The position numbers and the translations under genes were made by a program. The notes below the pieces were generated by a model. It did no database searches. It worked only from the letters and a program-made list of their open reading frames with translations, and was not told the DNA's origin. 64,000 nucleotides of DNA from contig OZ024743.1 of the NCBI GenBank assembly GCA_964016885.1, positions 127,395,365 through 127,459,364 of the forward strand, written 5' to 3'. Below are positions 54,090 through 63,745 of the stretch, in pieces (the first letter of the stretch is position 1; each line of letters starts with the position of its first letter). This stretch comes from Eledone cirrhosa. Its lineage: Eukaryota > Mollusca > Cephalopoda > Octopoda > Eledonidae.

Positions 54090-55020
54090 ATTTGTTTAGT
54101 TGTATTTATAATATTTGAATGTCCTTCTAATTTTATGGTTACATACTAAAATTAATTCTTGTCTTTTATTTAATAGAATGTCCTTCGATTTAGTAATTTC
54201 AAAAATTTCTTGGGAACATAGTCCGCACTCCCTTCTATTGCCCTGATACGAAATAGCTCTCTTAAGAATCCTCCAAGTTAGGTTATATTTAATATTCTTC
54301 TTTTTACAATTATTAACTCCTTCTGCTAAAGAAGTGCTATTTGTTAATTTTGTGTTTCAGAAACTGTGGGTGTGTGCATAAAATCTCGATTTAAATGGAT
54401 TAGAAGTGGGTCCTATATAGGATTGATTAGAGTCTTTAGTGGTGATTACACATTTATATACTATATTATTAATTAAGCAATTTCCATTTAAGGGGCAATT
54501 ATCTTTTATTCTACAATTACAACTGTTTGCATATAGGGTTTCAGATGTCCTATCCATATTCTCAATAATAGTGCTAGTATTTGTGTTTACCTTTTTATTT
54601 GGGAGAGAAGGGTTTACGGTAGGGTGGTTGTAATCCGAATTGTTGCTAGTTGGTGAAATTATACTTGATATAGCGTTTATGGAATCATGGTTGTTTTGGA
54701 CGCTATTAGTTAGATTGGGTATGTAAAACTTAGTCCCTATTAAGGATGAGGAAGATGGTAATTGGTTGTAGTCTGTTATATTGTGCTGGTGAGGTGAGTG
54801 AGCGGATCTATCAGGTGGGTATGCAGTAATATTCTGGTTACGCGTTGTAGTATTATCATAGTTATCTTGTGTGTGGTGTGCTATTGTGTGTGGTATAGAT
54901 GGCGCCTTTTTACATTTATAGATGTTATATGCACTTATTTTTGTTGTATATTGCTCGAGGTGGAGTAAGAAAATTTTACTGTATTTCTGTTTAGGATTTG
55001 ATGGTATTTGTGGTTAGGTG
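54090..55020 (-). pseudogene. GIY-YIG endonuclease domain, Penelope-like
   Basis: A frame open from the inner edge of the right arm (55020) to about 54090 with one TGA (54357-54359); no initiating Met marks its start, since it is the 3' part of a larger protein. An Asn/Ser/Thr-rich linker (AHHTQDNYDNTTTRNQNIT) precedes the Cys cluster CNCRIKDNCPLNGNCL, then VYKCVITTKDSNQSYIG, the GIY-YIG pair in Penelope form, NPFKSRFYAHTHSF with the catalytic Arg/His, and after the stop WRILKRAISYQGN, RRECGLCSQEIFEITKSKDI and LLNKRQELILVCNH. The domain cuts target DNA in intact elements. Confidence 0.75.
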
Positions 55021-55382
55021 GGAAAGACATTTGATACCTTATCCACTGATGGCCTATTTATTCATCTACTACCACCAACCTTAAGGATTTATACTACCCC
55101 TTTCCATTCTTAACATTGGTCAATTTCAACCTGGTTATAAAACCTTACTTATTCATATGTATGTTTTTTTGTATTCTTCAATAAACAAAACTCATTATTT
55201 CTGAAGACAGCGAGTAGTGAAGACGTATGTATCTTTTTCTTACTATGATATTTTGTAATATGTTTTACATAGATCAATAATTGAATGAACATACAGGGAA
55301 CTACCCCCCAGAAACGATCGTAAAATAATGAGTTTTACTATGAATTAACAGTTTTTTGTTTAATTTCATTGTTTTAATATTT

Positions 55383-55522
55383 CTATTTTGACTCTGTATC
55401 CAATTGAATTATATCGTTGATAACATTTTTGTATTTTAAACTCTGCTTCATGACATCTTCTACATACGGATTACATTGAGTTCTTTATATGGTTTAGACC
55501 CTACCATTGAGTGGTAGATTTA

Positions 55523-55567
<45 letters not shown>

Positions 55568-55737
55568 CCACGCACATACCTATACAAAAAATATGTAAAT
55601 ATACATAGGTAACCGTACATATATACTCATACGGACAAGCACCCATACGTATACTAACACATCCAATACATACACATACCTACATATGTGAGCTGCCACA
55701 CCCACCCATATATCCATATATACACTTTCGCATATAT
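55383..55737. repeat. Spacer with (TA)n and TACA repeats
   Basis: A pure TA tract lies at 55529-55562, followed by TACATA/CACAC repeats to 55737. No gene. Confidence 0.7.
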
Positions 55738-55738
55738 A

Positions 55739-55769
<31 letters not shown>

Positions 55770-56153
55770 GTTTAACGTCCGTGTTCCACGCTTGCATGGG
55801 TTTGGACGGGGGTTTTCCCACTTGAGGCAAGAGTGATTGTCTTGCTCGCATAGGACTGTCTGGCAGGTTTTCTACAGTTGGATGCCCTTCCTAACACCAA
55901 CCACATTTACAGTGTGGGTCTGGGAGGTTTTTACCGTGTTGCCTACACGGCCACATTACAGCGTGGACTGTGTGTTTTTTTGTCGTGATACCTACACGAT
56001 CTCATTTGTTTCGGCCTGGATGTTGTGGCACCAACATAACTTTACATTGAAAGGGGTGGTGTGGATGGGGTGGTGTGGATGGGGTGGGGGTGGTGGGACG
56101 GGAGTGTATTTTGTTAGAGATGCCTACTGACTGTAGTAGGTTTTACTTTGTAT

Positions 56154-58348
56154 TTAGGTAAGGCGGGTCTTCTCTATTACTGAGTACCACCAAAGGTCTC
56201 GGTCCAGTGACATTGTCTTGGTGAGGTGTAAGTGTGTGAGGTCGGAATTTATCAGCTCGTCCCAGGTTTTTCTGGGTCTGCCTATTCCGTGGCTACCGTC
56301 TATCTTTATTGCACTGCACTTTGTTATACAGCTATCGTCCTTCATGCGCATCACGTGACCATACCAACGTAGCTTTCTCTCGAGTAAACAACATCTGATC
56401 CCTCTTATTTCTAATTTTTTCCTTAGTTCGTTTATGCAAGCTTCGTTTCTCTCTAGTCTGCGTATATCCTCTGCACACAATGCCCAGGTCTCACTGCCAT
56501 GCAACATTGCTGTTCGTATGCAGGCATCGTACAACCTGCCTTTCATTTTTAGGGAGAACCCTTTAGCGGCTAATAGTGGTATAAGCTCTCTGAACTTTTT
56601 CCATCCAGTTCTGACTCTAGCTACTGTGCTTTCAGAGCACCCTCCCCCACTGCTAATTTTGTCACCCAGGTAACGGAAGCTGTCCACTATTTCTATAGAA
56701 CCCTCTGCACAGTTGAAAGAGCTAGTATTTTGTGGGCACTTGCTGCTACTTATTGCACCAGAGCACCAGCCACATGTAAAATCTATGTACTTAGTTAGCT
56801 TACCTGTGATCCCACTACATCTTTTATGCACCGATACTTTGCATTTGGGACACAAAATGGAGTTTCTACCTACGCCTTTCCTACACACTGAGCATGGCCA
56901 CTTCTCGGAAGGGACCGCCGCCTTATTTTCTTTCTTACAAACTAGAACTTTAGTCTTAGCCAGGTTAATTTTAAGGCCTTTTGATTCTAGGCCGTGCTTC
57001 CATGTTTGGAATTTCTTCTCTAGCTCGGCCATTGATTCAGCTATGAGTGTTAGGTCATCTGCGTATAGGAGTTCCCATGGGCAACCGGTCTTGAACTCCT
57101 CTATTATAGCCTGAAGGGCAATAATAAATAGTAGGGGGCTGAGAACAGAGCCCTGATGGACGCCAACTTTTACGCTAAACTCTTCACTATATTCGTTGTT
57201 AATTCTAACCTTGCTGACTGTTTCTTTATACATGGCTTGTATAGCTCTCACAAGCCATTCGTCAACACCTAGTTTTCTAAGAGCCCACCAGATAATGGAA
57301 CGGGGGACTCTGTCGAAGGCTTTCTCCAAGTCGACAAAAGCTAAGTATAGGGGTTTACTTTTAGCTAGGTACTTCTCCTGTAGTTGTCGTACAATGAAAA
57401 GAGCGTCTGTGGTACTTTTGCCTGACACAAACCCGAACTGCATTTCATCTAGATCAATTCTTTCTCTGATTAGTTGCGCTATTACTTTTTCCGTGACCTT
57501 CATGACCTGGTCGATTAATTTAATGCCTCTATAGTTACTCCTATCTAGGGCATCTCCTTTACCCTTATAACAGTTAACGATGATGCTGCTACGCCAGTCC
57601 TTCGGAACAACCCCATTCTGTACGACTTGGTTGACTATCCGGGTGACCATGGTGTGTCCCACCGTACCAGATGCCTTCAACATCTCGGCCACTATTTCCG
57701 AAGGCCCAGCCGCCTTACCCGTCTTCATATCTTTGATTGCCTTACTTATTATACTACCCTCGACTAACACTGCTGGTCCCTCTATTGGGTCGATGTGGGG
57801 GAGACTGTCTTTCTCCCATTTATTCTCCTCATTTAGTAGCCTTTCATAGTGACACTTCCAAGCTACCTTCTTATCAGCGTCGGTGATGGCAAGTACGCCG
57901 TCATCATTAAGTACACACTTCTCCCCGACAATATCACGGTTTTCCTTGACACATTGCCTAGCAATCCTGAACACCTCACGTTTTTGGTCCTCGCGTTGTA
58001 GAACATGCTTGAACTTTCTTTCCTCTGCTTCCCTTCTTGCGAAGTACACTTGTCTCCTAGCTTCCCTCCTGGCCACTTGATAGTCTTCTCTGCTTCCCCC
58101 ATCCCGCCATACTTTCCAAGCCTGCTTTTTGGCCTTAATTGACCCCTCCACCTTAATGTTCCACCACCATGTTACTCTCCTCCTGCCTACAGGCCTGCTC
58201 CAGCCACAGACTTCGTCTGCCGCCATCAGCAGGTTTGCTTTCAGGAATTCCCACTGTTCCTCTATATTGTACGACTCTAATTGCTCTTCCTTACTGTCGA
58301 AAGCATCAAGTAGTATACTTTTGAATTTATTTCTGGCTGTGGGGTCCT
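56154..58348 (-). CDS. Reverse transcriptase with internal PHD-like finger
   Basis: Open for 690 codons from the Met at 58226 and on upstream (WKLKDPTARNKFKSILLDAF) to the frame break. Linker with TWWWNIKVEGSIKAKK and REARRQVYFARREAEE; RT motifs A (VDLEKAFD, about residues 298-305), B (HQGSVLSPLLF, ~357-367) and C (YADD, ~388-391). Then a complete C4HC3 PHD pattern: Cys 445, 448, 459, 462, His 467, Cys 470, 485, 488. Finally VDSFRYLGDKISSGGGCSES, TAMLHGSETWALCAEDI, LRWYGHVMRM and RPRKTWDELI. Compared with 11274-13003 it lacks ~17 residues before INELRKKLEI (CMLRWMCNSNIRERQS). It would synthesise cDNA at the nicked target. Confidence 0.88.
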
Positions 58349-59149
58349 TTAGCTTCCATATTTTTCTCCTGAGGATAGTCCTCTTCTTTTTTCTCCTGAG
58401 GATAGTCCTCTTCTAGTACGTCTCGTCCTGACTATTAGGTCGCTAATTATCAGTCTATGTTGGGAGGTGCATTCTTCATGGGGGAGGGATTTAGTGTTTA
58501 CAACAGACACTCTGTCACGTCTTCTGGTAAGGATATAATCTACCTGGCTTGTGTGTTCCCCCGATCTATAGGTGATCAGGTGATTGTCACGTTTTTTGAA
58601 GTTAGTGTTACAGATTGTTAGGTTATTTGCGTCACAGAATTCCAGGATTCTGGAGCCTTCCTCATTTCTAGTACCAAACCCGTAGCCCCCATGGATTTCG
58701 TTGTAGCCGTCACAATGTTGTCCAACGTGACCATTTAGGTCGCCTGCAATAATTATATAGTCACTGTCGGTTATTTGGGAGGTAGTTAGCATCAGTGTCT
58801 CATAGAATCTGTCTTTTATAGTGCTGGGCAGTCCGGATTGGGGTGCGTACGCAGATATTACTGTCACCGTCGTTCTACTGAGGACAAGTCTTATTTTAAT
58901 TATCCTGTCGTTCACTCTATTTACGTCTATTATCTTATCTGCCCACTTTTCTGCTACCATGATTCCTACTCCACCCAGCCCATTGTCATTTCCCACCCAT
59001 AAAAGCTTATAGCATCGTTTTTTACCCACAATGAATCTAGCAGACCCACCCCTCCACCTGGTCTCTTGAATACAACAAACATCGACCTCCTTACGTTCAA
59101 GCATTTCTACAACCTCGTTAGAGCGACCCTTTAAGGTGCCTACATTCAT
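58349..59149 (-). CDS. APE-type endonuclease, PHD-LINE
   Basis: Open for 266 codons. MNVGTLKGRSNEVVEMLERK, CCIQETRWRGGSARF (catalytic Glu), INDRIIKIRLVL-like RIIKIRLVLSRTTVTVISAY, DYIIIAGDLNGHVGQHCDGY (Asp/Asn), SGEHTSQVDYILTRRRDRVS and TSQHRLIISDLI (His). All main catalytic positions are present. The frame continues upstream as LRVGT before the TA tract, so the Met at 59149 is simply the first one left. The last residues, GLSSGEK twice, come from a 24-bp duplication where the frame breaks. Confidence 0.85.
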   Translation of the reverse strand: MNVGTLKGRSNEVVEMLERKEVDVCCIQETRWRGGSARFIVGKKRCYKLLWVGNDNGLGGVGIMVAEKWADKIIDVNRVNDRIIKIRLVLSRTTVTVISAYAPQSGLPSTIKDRFYETLMLTTSQITDSDYIIIAGDLNGHVGQHCDGYNEIHGGYGFGTRNEEGSRILEFCDANNLTICNTNFKKRDNHLITYRSGEHTSQVDYILTRRRDRVSVVNTKSLPHEECTSQHRLIISDLIVRTRRTRRGLSSGEKRRGLSSGEKYGS

Positions 59150-59163
59150 GGTACCAACTCTTA

Positions 59164-59193
59164 AGTTACATATATATATATATATATATATAT
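59164..59193. repeat. (TA)n tract between two divergent LINEs
   Basis: About 24 bp of TA separates the 5' end of the minus-strand PHD-LINE from the 5' end of the plus-strand RTE-like LINE. Confidence 0.9.
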
Positions 59194-59758
59194 GTGTGTC
59201 AGGTTGCTCTCGAGTGCTACTGGTAACATGTAACCCAGTACTACCTGTCTTATGGTCGAGTCGTCGGAGACTAAACCGGCAACCTCACCAAGCTAGCTTG
59301 GTGAGGAGGGTGATATTTGGACACCCTGCGGGATGAAATACAAGACCCGACAAAGAGCAGAGGAACTCAGCAGAGTCAACAGCCATCCAAATAGTACTTT
59401 TTTTTTTTTTTTTTTTACCTGGGAGTGATGGGCCCCCTGTTGTCACAACACCTTTCTAGGAGTGAAACTCTGAAAAAAAACCTGCAGCTTTGGAAGCATC
59501 CGATGATGTTGACCAGTTCTTCTTTTCGGGTAGTGTTTTCGATGCTCAGAGAGTGGGATTGGTCGCATGCAAGGCCTTTCCCCACTTAAAAATCCTTCAA
59601 AGCACAGGCATCGCTTGTTCAGGATCTGTTACAAGTTTGTGTGGCTAGCCGTAGTCTAAAAGTGCAGCAAACTCTATGATGACAGATGATAACCTTGAAG
59701 TCAATGGCATAAGGGCTCTGGAACTTATTGTGAAGGGGTCTGGCCCAGCAGGTCTCCC

Positions 59759-61063
59759 ATGGCACTGCAGCGTGGGCCCGGTCGTCATCCTACAACTGCA
59801 AGGAGGTTCAAACCTCTGAATATTGGATGTTGGAATGTAAGAACTTTACTGGATTCCCAGTCCAGTAAAACTCGCCCTGAAAGAAGATCTGCTTTGGTGT
59901 CGAGGGAACTCGATCGCTATAGCATGGACATCGTTGCTCTTTCAGAAACGAGATTGGCAGGTGAGAGTCAATTCACAGAACAGAAGGGAGGATATACCTT
60001 CTATTGGAGTGGTTGAGCAGAGGATTGTAGGAAAGTGGCAGGGGTTGCATTTGCAGTCAGGAATGGAATCGTCTCAAAGCTGGAAAATCTTCCTTGTGGA
60101 TTCAATGATCGGATAATGTCCATGAGGGTCCCTCTGATTCAAAACCACTTTGTGACTCTGGTCAGTGTGTACGCTCCTACTATGTGTGCTAGTGATGATG
60201 AAAAACTAAGTTTCTACATGTCTTTGAGAGAGGTCATCCATGGTATACCTTATGCAGACAAGATTGTCATCCTTGGTGATTTTAATGCACATGTTGGTAA
60301 TGACTGGGAGGCTTGGAGTGTGATGGGCAAGCATGGAGTAGGTAAGTGCAATATCAATGGCCTACTTCTGTTGCAGATGTGCACTGAGATGGATCTTGTT
60401 GTTGGGAACACGTTCTTTCAGCAGAAAGACAAATATAAGACAACTTGAATGCATCCAGGTTCCAAGAAGTGACACCTTATTGACTTCGTTTTAATGAGAA
60501 AACGTGATATCAGGAATGTCACGTTGGTTCGTGTATTGCGAGGCATGGAATGTTGGACTGATCATCGTCTGGTGCGTGCCAAGTTTCAATTTGTTGTGAA
60601 GCCCAAAGTAAAGGGGAAGAAGATTGCACTTCCAAGACAACTAAACGTGGCTCGTCTGAAAACAGAGAAATTCAGAGCTGAGCTGTCGAGGTCCCTTGAG
60701 TCCATGGAATGTGAAAACACTTGGCAATCATTGAAGAAAACCATTTATGATGTTAGTGCTGGAGTTTTGGGTCATACCAATAGAAAGCATAAAGACTGGT
60801 TCGATGAAAATGATCCAGTGATCCAGACCTTGCTTGAAGAGAAACAAAAAGTGCCATCATTGTTGTGTGAGACACATTCTGACAGGAGTGACTGGACCTT
60901 CAGGCAGATCAAGGCAAGTGTGCAACATCGATTGAGAGCAATGCAGGATACCTGGTGGAGCCAAAAGGCTGATGAAATCCAGAAAGCCTCAGATAGACAT
61001 GATACAAAGCTCCTATACAGTCTGCTCAGGGAGGTGTATGGTCCGACCGGTTCACAAATATAA
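59759..61063 (+). pseudogene. APE-type endonuclease and linker, RTE-like LINE
   Basis: RFKPLNIGCWNVRTLLDSQS, DIVALSETRLAGESQF (catalytic Glu in SETRL), stop after YWSG (60014), VAGVAFAVRNGIVSKLENLP, LVSVYAPTMCASDDEK, VILGDFNAHVGNDWEAW (Asp/Asn), VVGNTFFQQKDKYKTT, TGA, MHPGSKK, TGA, HLIDFVLMRKRDIRNV and CWTDHRLVRAKFQF (Asp/His). The two later TGAs stand where relatives of this family have Trp (TTWMHP and KHWHLID), so each is a one-base change from TGG. Linker to KLLYSLLREVYGPTGSQ. Confidence 0.8.
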
Positions 61064-61069
61064 CCACTT

Positions 61070-63101
61070 CGCTCCGGGGACGGCAAGTAATTGCTCAGAG
61101 ATCCGAAGGAAATCCTGATCAGGTGGCATGACCATTTTGATGAGCTTTTCAACAGACCATCAGAAATTGATGATGAGTTCATCCGGTCGATTCCATCCAG
61201 ACCTACAAAGTTGGCAATGGTTGATCCTCCTTCATTTGATGAGGTGGCGAAGGCCATTGCCAAATTAAACAGTGGCAAGTTACCTGGAATGGATGGACTG
61301 AGTGCCGAGATTTTCAAGTGTGCTGGTGATAACTTCTTAAACCACCTCACTGATCTCTTTGTGAATGTTTGGAATGAAGAAGATGTGCCACAGGACTGGA
61401 AAGATGTATTGATGGTGGTACTTTATAAAAGAAAGGAGCCAAAGATCACTGTGGCAACTACAGAGGTATTTCACTGCTATCTGTGGCTGGGAAGATCTTG
61501 TGCAGGATATTGTTAGACAGATTGATACAGCACATTGCTGTTGACGTACTTCCTGAGTCCCAATGTGGCTTTAGGAATGGCAGAGGCATTGTTGTCATGA
61601 TCTTCTCAGCCAAACAACTTCAAGAGAAATGCATTGAGCAGCGCATGGACTTATACCAAGTTTTTGTCGATCTGACCAAGGCATTTGACACGATTCATCA
61701 GAAGGCTTTGTGGGTTATTTTGGAGAGAATGGGCTGTCCTGAAAAGTTTGTGAACATTCTGAAACTCTTCCACGATGATATGCAGGCATGGGTGAATGTT
61801 GGAGGTAAACTGTCTGAGCCAATCTTGGTTGAAAATGGTGTCAAGCAGGGTGATATAACTGCACCAACTTTGTTTGCCTTGTATTTCGCGGTGGTGTTCT
61901 TAATGGCCTTCAAGGATTATCCACACGGTATCTATCTCAGATATTGCACTTCCGGCATGCTGTTTAACCTTAGGCGTCTCACTGCCAACACTAAGGTACT
62001 GAGTACCTTGATCAGAGAATTTTTATATGCAGATGATTGTGATCTCTTTGCACACTCCCAGAGTGACATGCAACACCTTATGGATTCTTTTTCCAATGCG
62101 TGCAGTGCTTTGGGACTGACAATCAGTCTGAAGAAGACTGTCATCATGTACCAACCTGCTCCGGATAAAGTTTTCAATGAACCTTCCATACACGTATACG
62201 GTCAAAAGCTGAAGGCTGTTGACACATTCGTGTATTTGGGGAGTACTCTGAGTGTGACCTGCTCTCTGGATGCAGGAGTTGGTCTACGTGTTGGTAAGGC
62301 AAGTGAGTCATTTGGAAGGCTCAACGACCGTCTTTGGTGCAGGCGAGGAATCACAATGAGGACCAAGGTGAGAGTGTATGCTGCATGTGTACTGTCAGCT
62401 TTGCTGTATGCATGTGAGACATGGGTTGCCTACAAACGGCATATCCACAGACTTGAATGGTTTCACCAGCAGTGTCTCAGAAAGATGCTCGGTATCAAGT
62501 GGCAAATGCATGTGAGTGATGTTGAGGTCCTTGAGAGAAGTGAGTGTCGAAGCATTGACACCTCTGCAGAATGGAGGATGATTGAATACCAAAACAACTC
62601 TTATATGGCGAGCTTTGTGTGAGTAAGAGACCACTTCCCAAGCCAAAGCTCCGATTCAAGGATTGTGTAAAGGACTCATTGAAAAAAACTGGTTTGATGA
62701 TGGCTGACTGGGAGATAGAAGCTCTTGAAAGAGAGACTTGGCATGGAATGGTGAATGATGGAGTCCATAATTTTGAGGACAGACACATAGAGCATGAGAA
62801 GATCAAACGGGATGTGCGTAAGCAATGCCCTGGTGTATCTCTCGAAACGATCAGTGTCTCCATTGAATTGAAGTGCCCTGAGTGTGGAAAAATTTGCTTG
62901 AGCAAATCTGGTCTCAGGAGCCACAGTCGCAGCCATGTTCAAAGAGAACCAGTGAACTATGATCTCCACGGTGTTGTGAGGGTTCACAGGCAACCTGATG
63001 CAGGACCTCAAGCCAGGGAGATCCATAGTTGTCGTCAGTGTGTGAAGGAGTGCAAGTCTCTAGCAGGCTTGAAAAGCTATATCCGAGTGTCCCACATCTG
63101 A
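61070..63101 (+). pseudogene. Reverse transcriptase with C-terminal zinc fingers, RTE-like LINE
   Basis: Three frames. 61091-61440: EILIRWHDHFDELFNRPSEI and KLPGMDGLSAEIFK. Shift near 61440 into 61483-62560: YRGISLLSVAGKILCRILLD, ESQCGFRNGRGIVVMIFSAK, FVDLTKAFDTIHQKAL (motif A), NGVKQGDITAPTLFALYF (motif B; usually KQGCVLAPTLF), FLYADDCDLFAHS (motif C intact), YLGSTLS and LLYACETWVAYKRH. Shift near 62560 to 62619-63098: LPKPKLRFKDCVKDSLKKTG, finger one CPECGKICLSKSGLRSHSRS plus H, finger two CRQCVKECKSLAGLKSYIRV plus SH, with Tyr for its first His. About 20 codons between the frames match the GHVxRM..YGEL region. Confidence 0.85.
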
Positions 63102-63168
63102 ATCTGACAAGCGATTGCAATACTCTTGGCAGAGTTTGCAGCCATCATATATATATATATATATATAT

Positions 63169-63745
63169 AATTGAGATAAGCGGAGCAAGCAAGATTCAAA
63201 CAATTTTTTAAAATAAATTAAAAAATATAATTTAAATATTTACCTATTCCAATTGCTTTTACCGAACGGTTTCACTTCACAAAAGATTGGAGATCCCTAG
63301 GGACTTCCAATGGTAAAGTTTAGATCATCAGAAAGCATTTTCCTTTCCTAGGACAAAAAGTCCCAGGAACAGCAAAATATATTGCCATCTGCCAGCTAGC
63401 ACAGGATCGAATGGGGCCGAAAATTTGACCTATGCATGAACCAGCCCATAGTAGAAGCGGAAGTAAACATAGACGTATTGTCTACCTGGCTACTAAAAAT
63501 AGCAGCTAAATAGAACAACGGATTTGTTCTCTACATAACGGAGAATATTAAAAGAAGTTAATATCCCCACAGGTACTAAGTACCCCTGGAAATATATAGG
63601 GTGTCTATGATACAGTGGTTGTTCCATGGTATTAATTTGACATACCAGAACTATAAAATTGAGATAAGCGGACTAAGTAAGATTCAAACAATTTTTTAAA
63701 ATAAATTAAAAAATATAATTTAAATATTTACCTATTCCAATTGCT
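63169..63745. repeat. Element bounded by 89-bp direct repeats
   Basis: 63169-63257 and 63657-63745 are the same 89-bp sequence (AATTGAGATAAGCGG start, TACCTATTCCAATTGCT end) with about three differences, 488 bp apart. The 399 bp between them contain CTACTAAAAATAGCAGC, also found at 19307. This could be 1.2 units of a 488-bp tandem repeat or a tiny LTR-like element; no TG...CA ends are seen. It lies between two LINEs. Confidence 0.75.

Larger units (their letters stand above)
53385..55382 (-). mobile_element. Penelope-like element between ~360-bp inverted repeats
   Basis: Left arm 53385-53745 and right arm 55024-55382 are reverse complements of about 360 bp with small differences. Examples: TACGATCGTTTCTGGGGGGT vs ACCCCCCAGAAACGATCGTA; a GTAGTGAAGACG vs CTTCACTCCCCG variant. 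Between them the minus strand encodes a GIY-YIG-like endonuclease typical of Penelope-like retroelements. Terminal repeats in direct or inverted order are known for Penelope-type elements. The RT core is absent. Confidence 0.75.
55738..59163 (-). mobile_element. PHD-LINE, nearly intact copy
   Basis: Minus orientation. (ATC)n tail complement (55738-55769), ~385-bp 3' UTR, RT part 56154-58349, endonuclease 58349-59149. It is cut at its 5' end immediately upstream of the first endonuclease residues, at a (TA)n tract. Only one frame break is seen over ~3 kb, the best preserved LINE here and a plausible recent insertion. Confidence 0.92.
59194..63150 (+). mobile_element. RTE-like LINE, almost full length
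   Basis: Plus orientation, ~3.95 kb. 5' region 59194-59755 (with a T-run at 59398-59418), endonuclease, linker, RT, and two C-terminal C2H2-type fingers; 3' end CAGCCATCAT, then TA repeats. The same 5' and 3' ends bound the deletion derivatives at 1408-2146, which supports these boundaries. A CR1 or L1 origin is unlikely from the motif set; RTE-like is my best placement. Confidence 0.85.

Noticed and set aside
53964..54149. Hydrophobic small ORF (THTPIITHLFTYIIFYICLV)
   Set aside because: Made from TACACA/TATA repeats running into antisense of the Penelope frame; not a gene.
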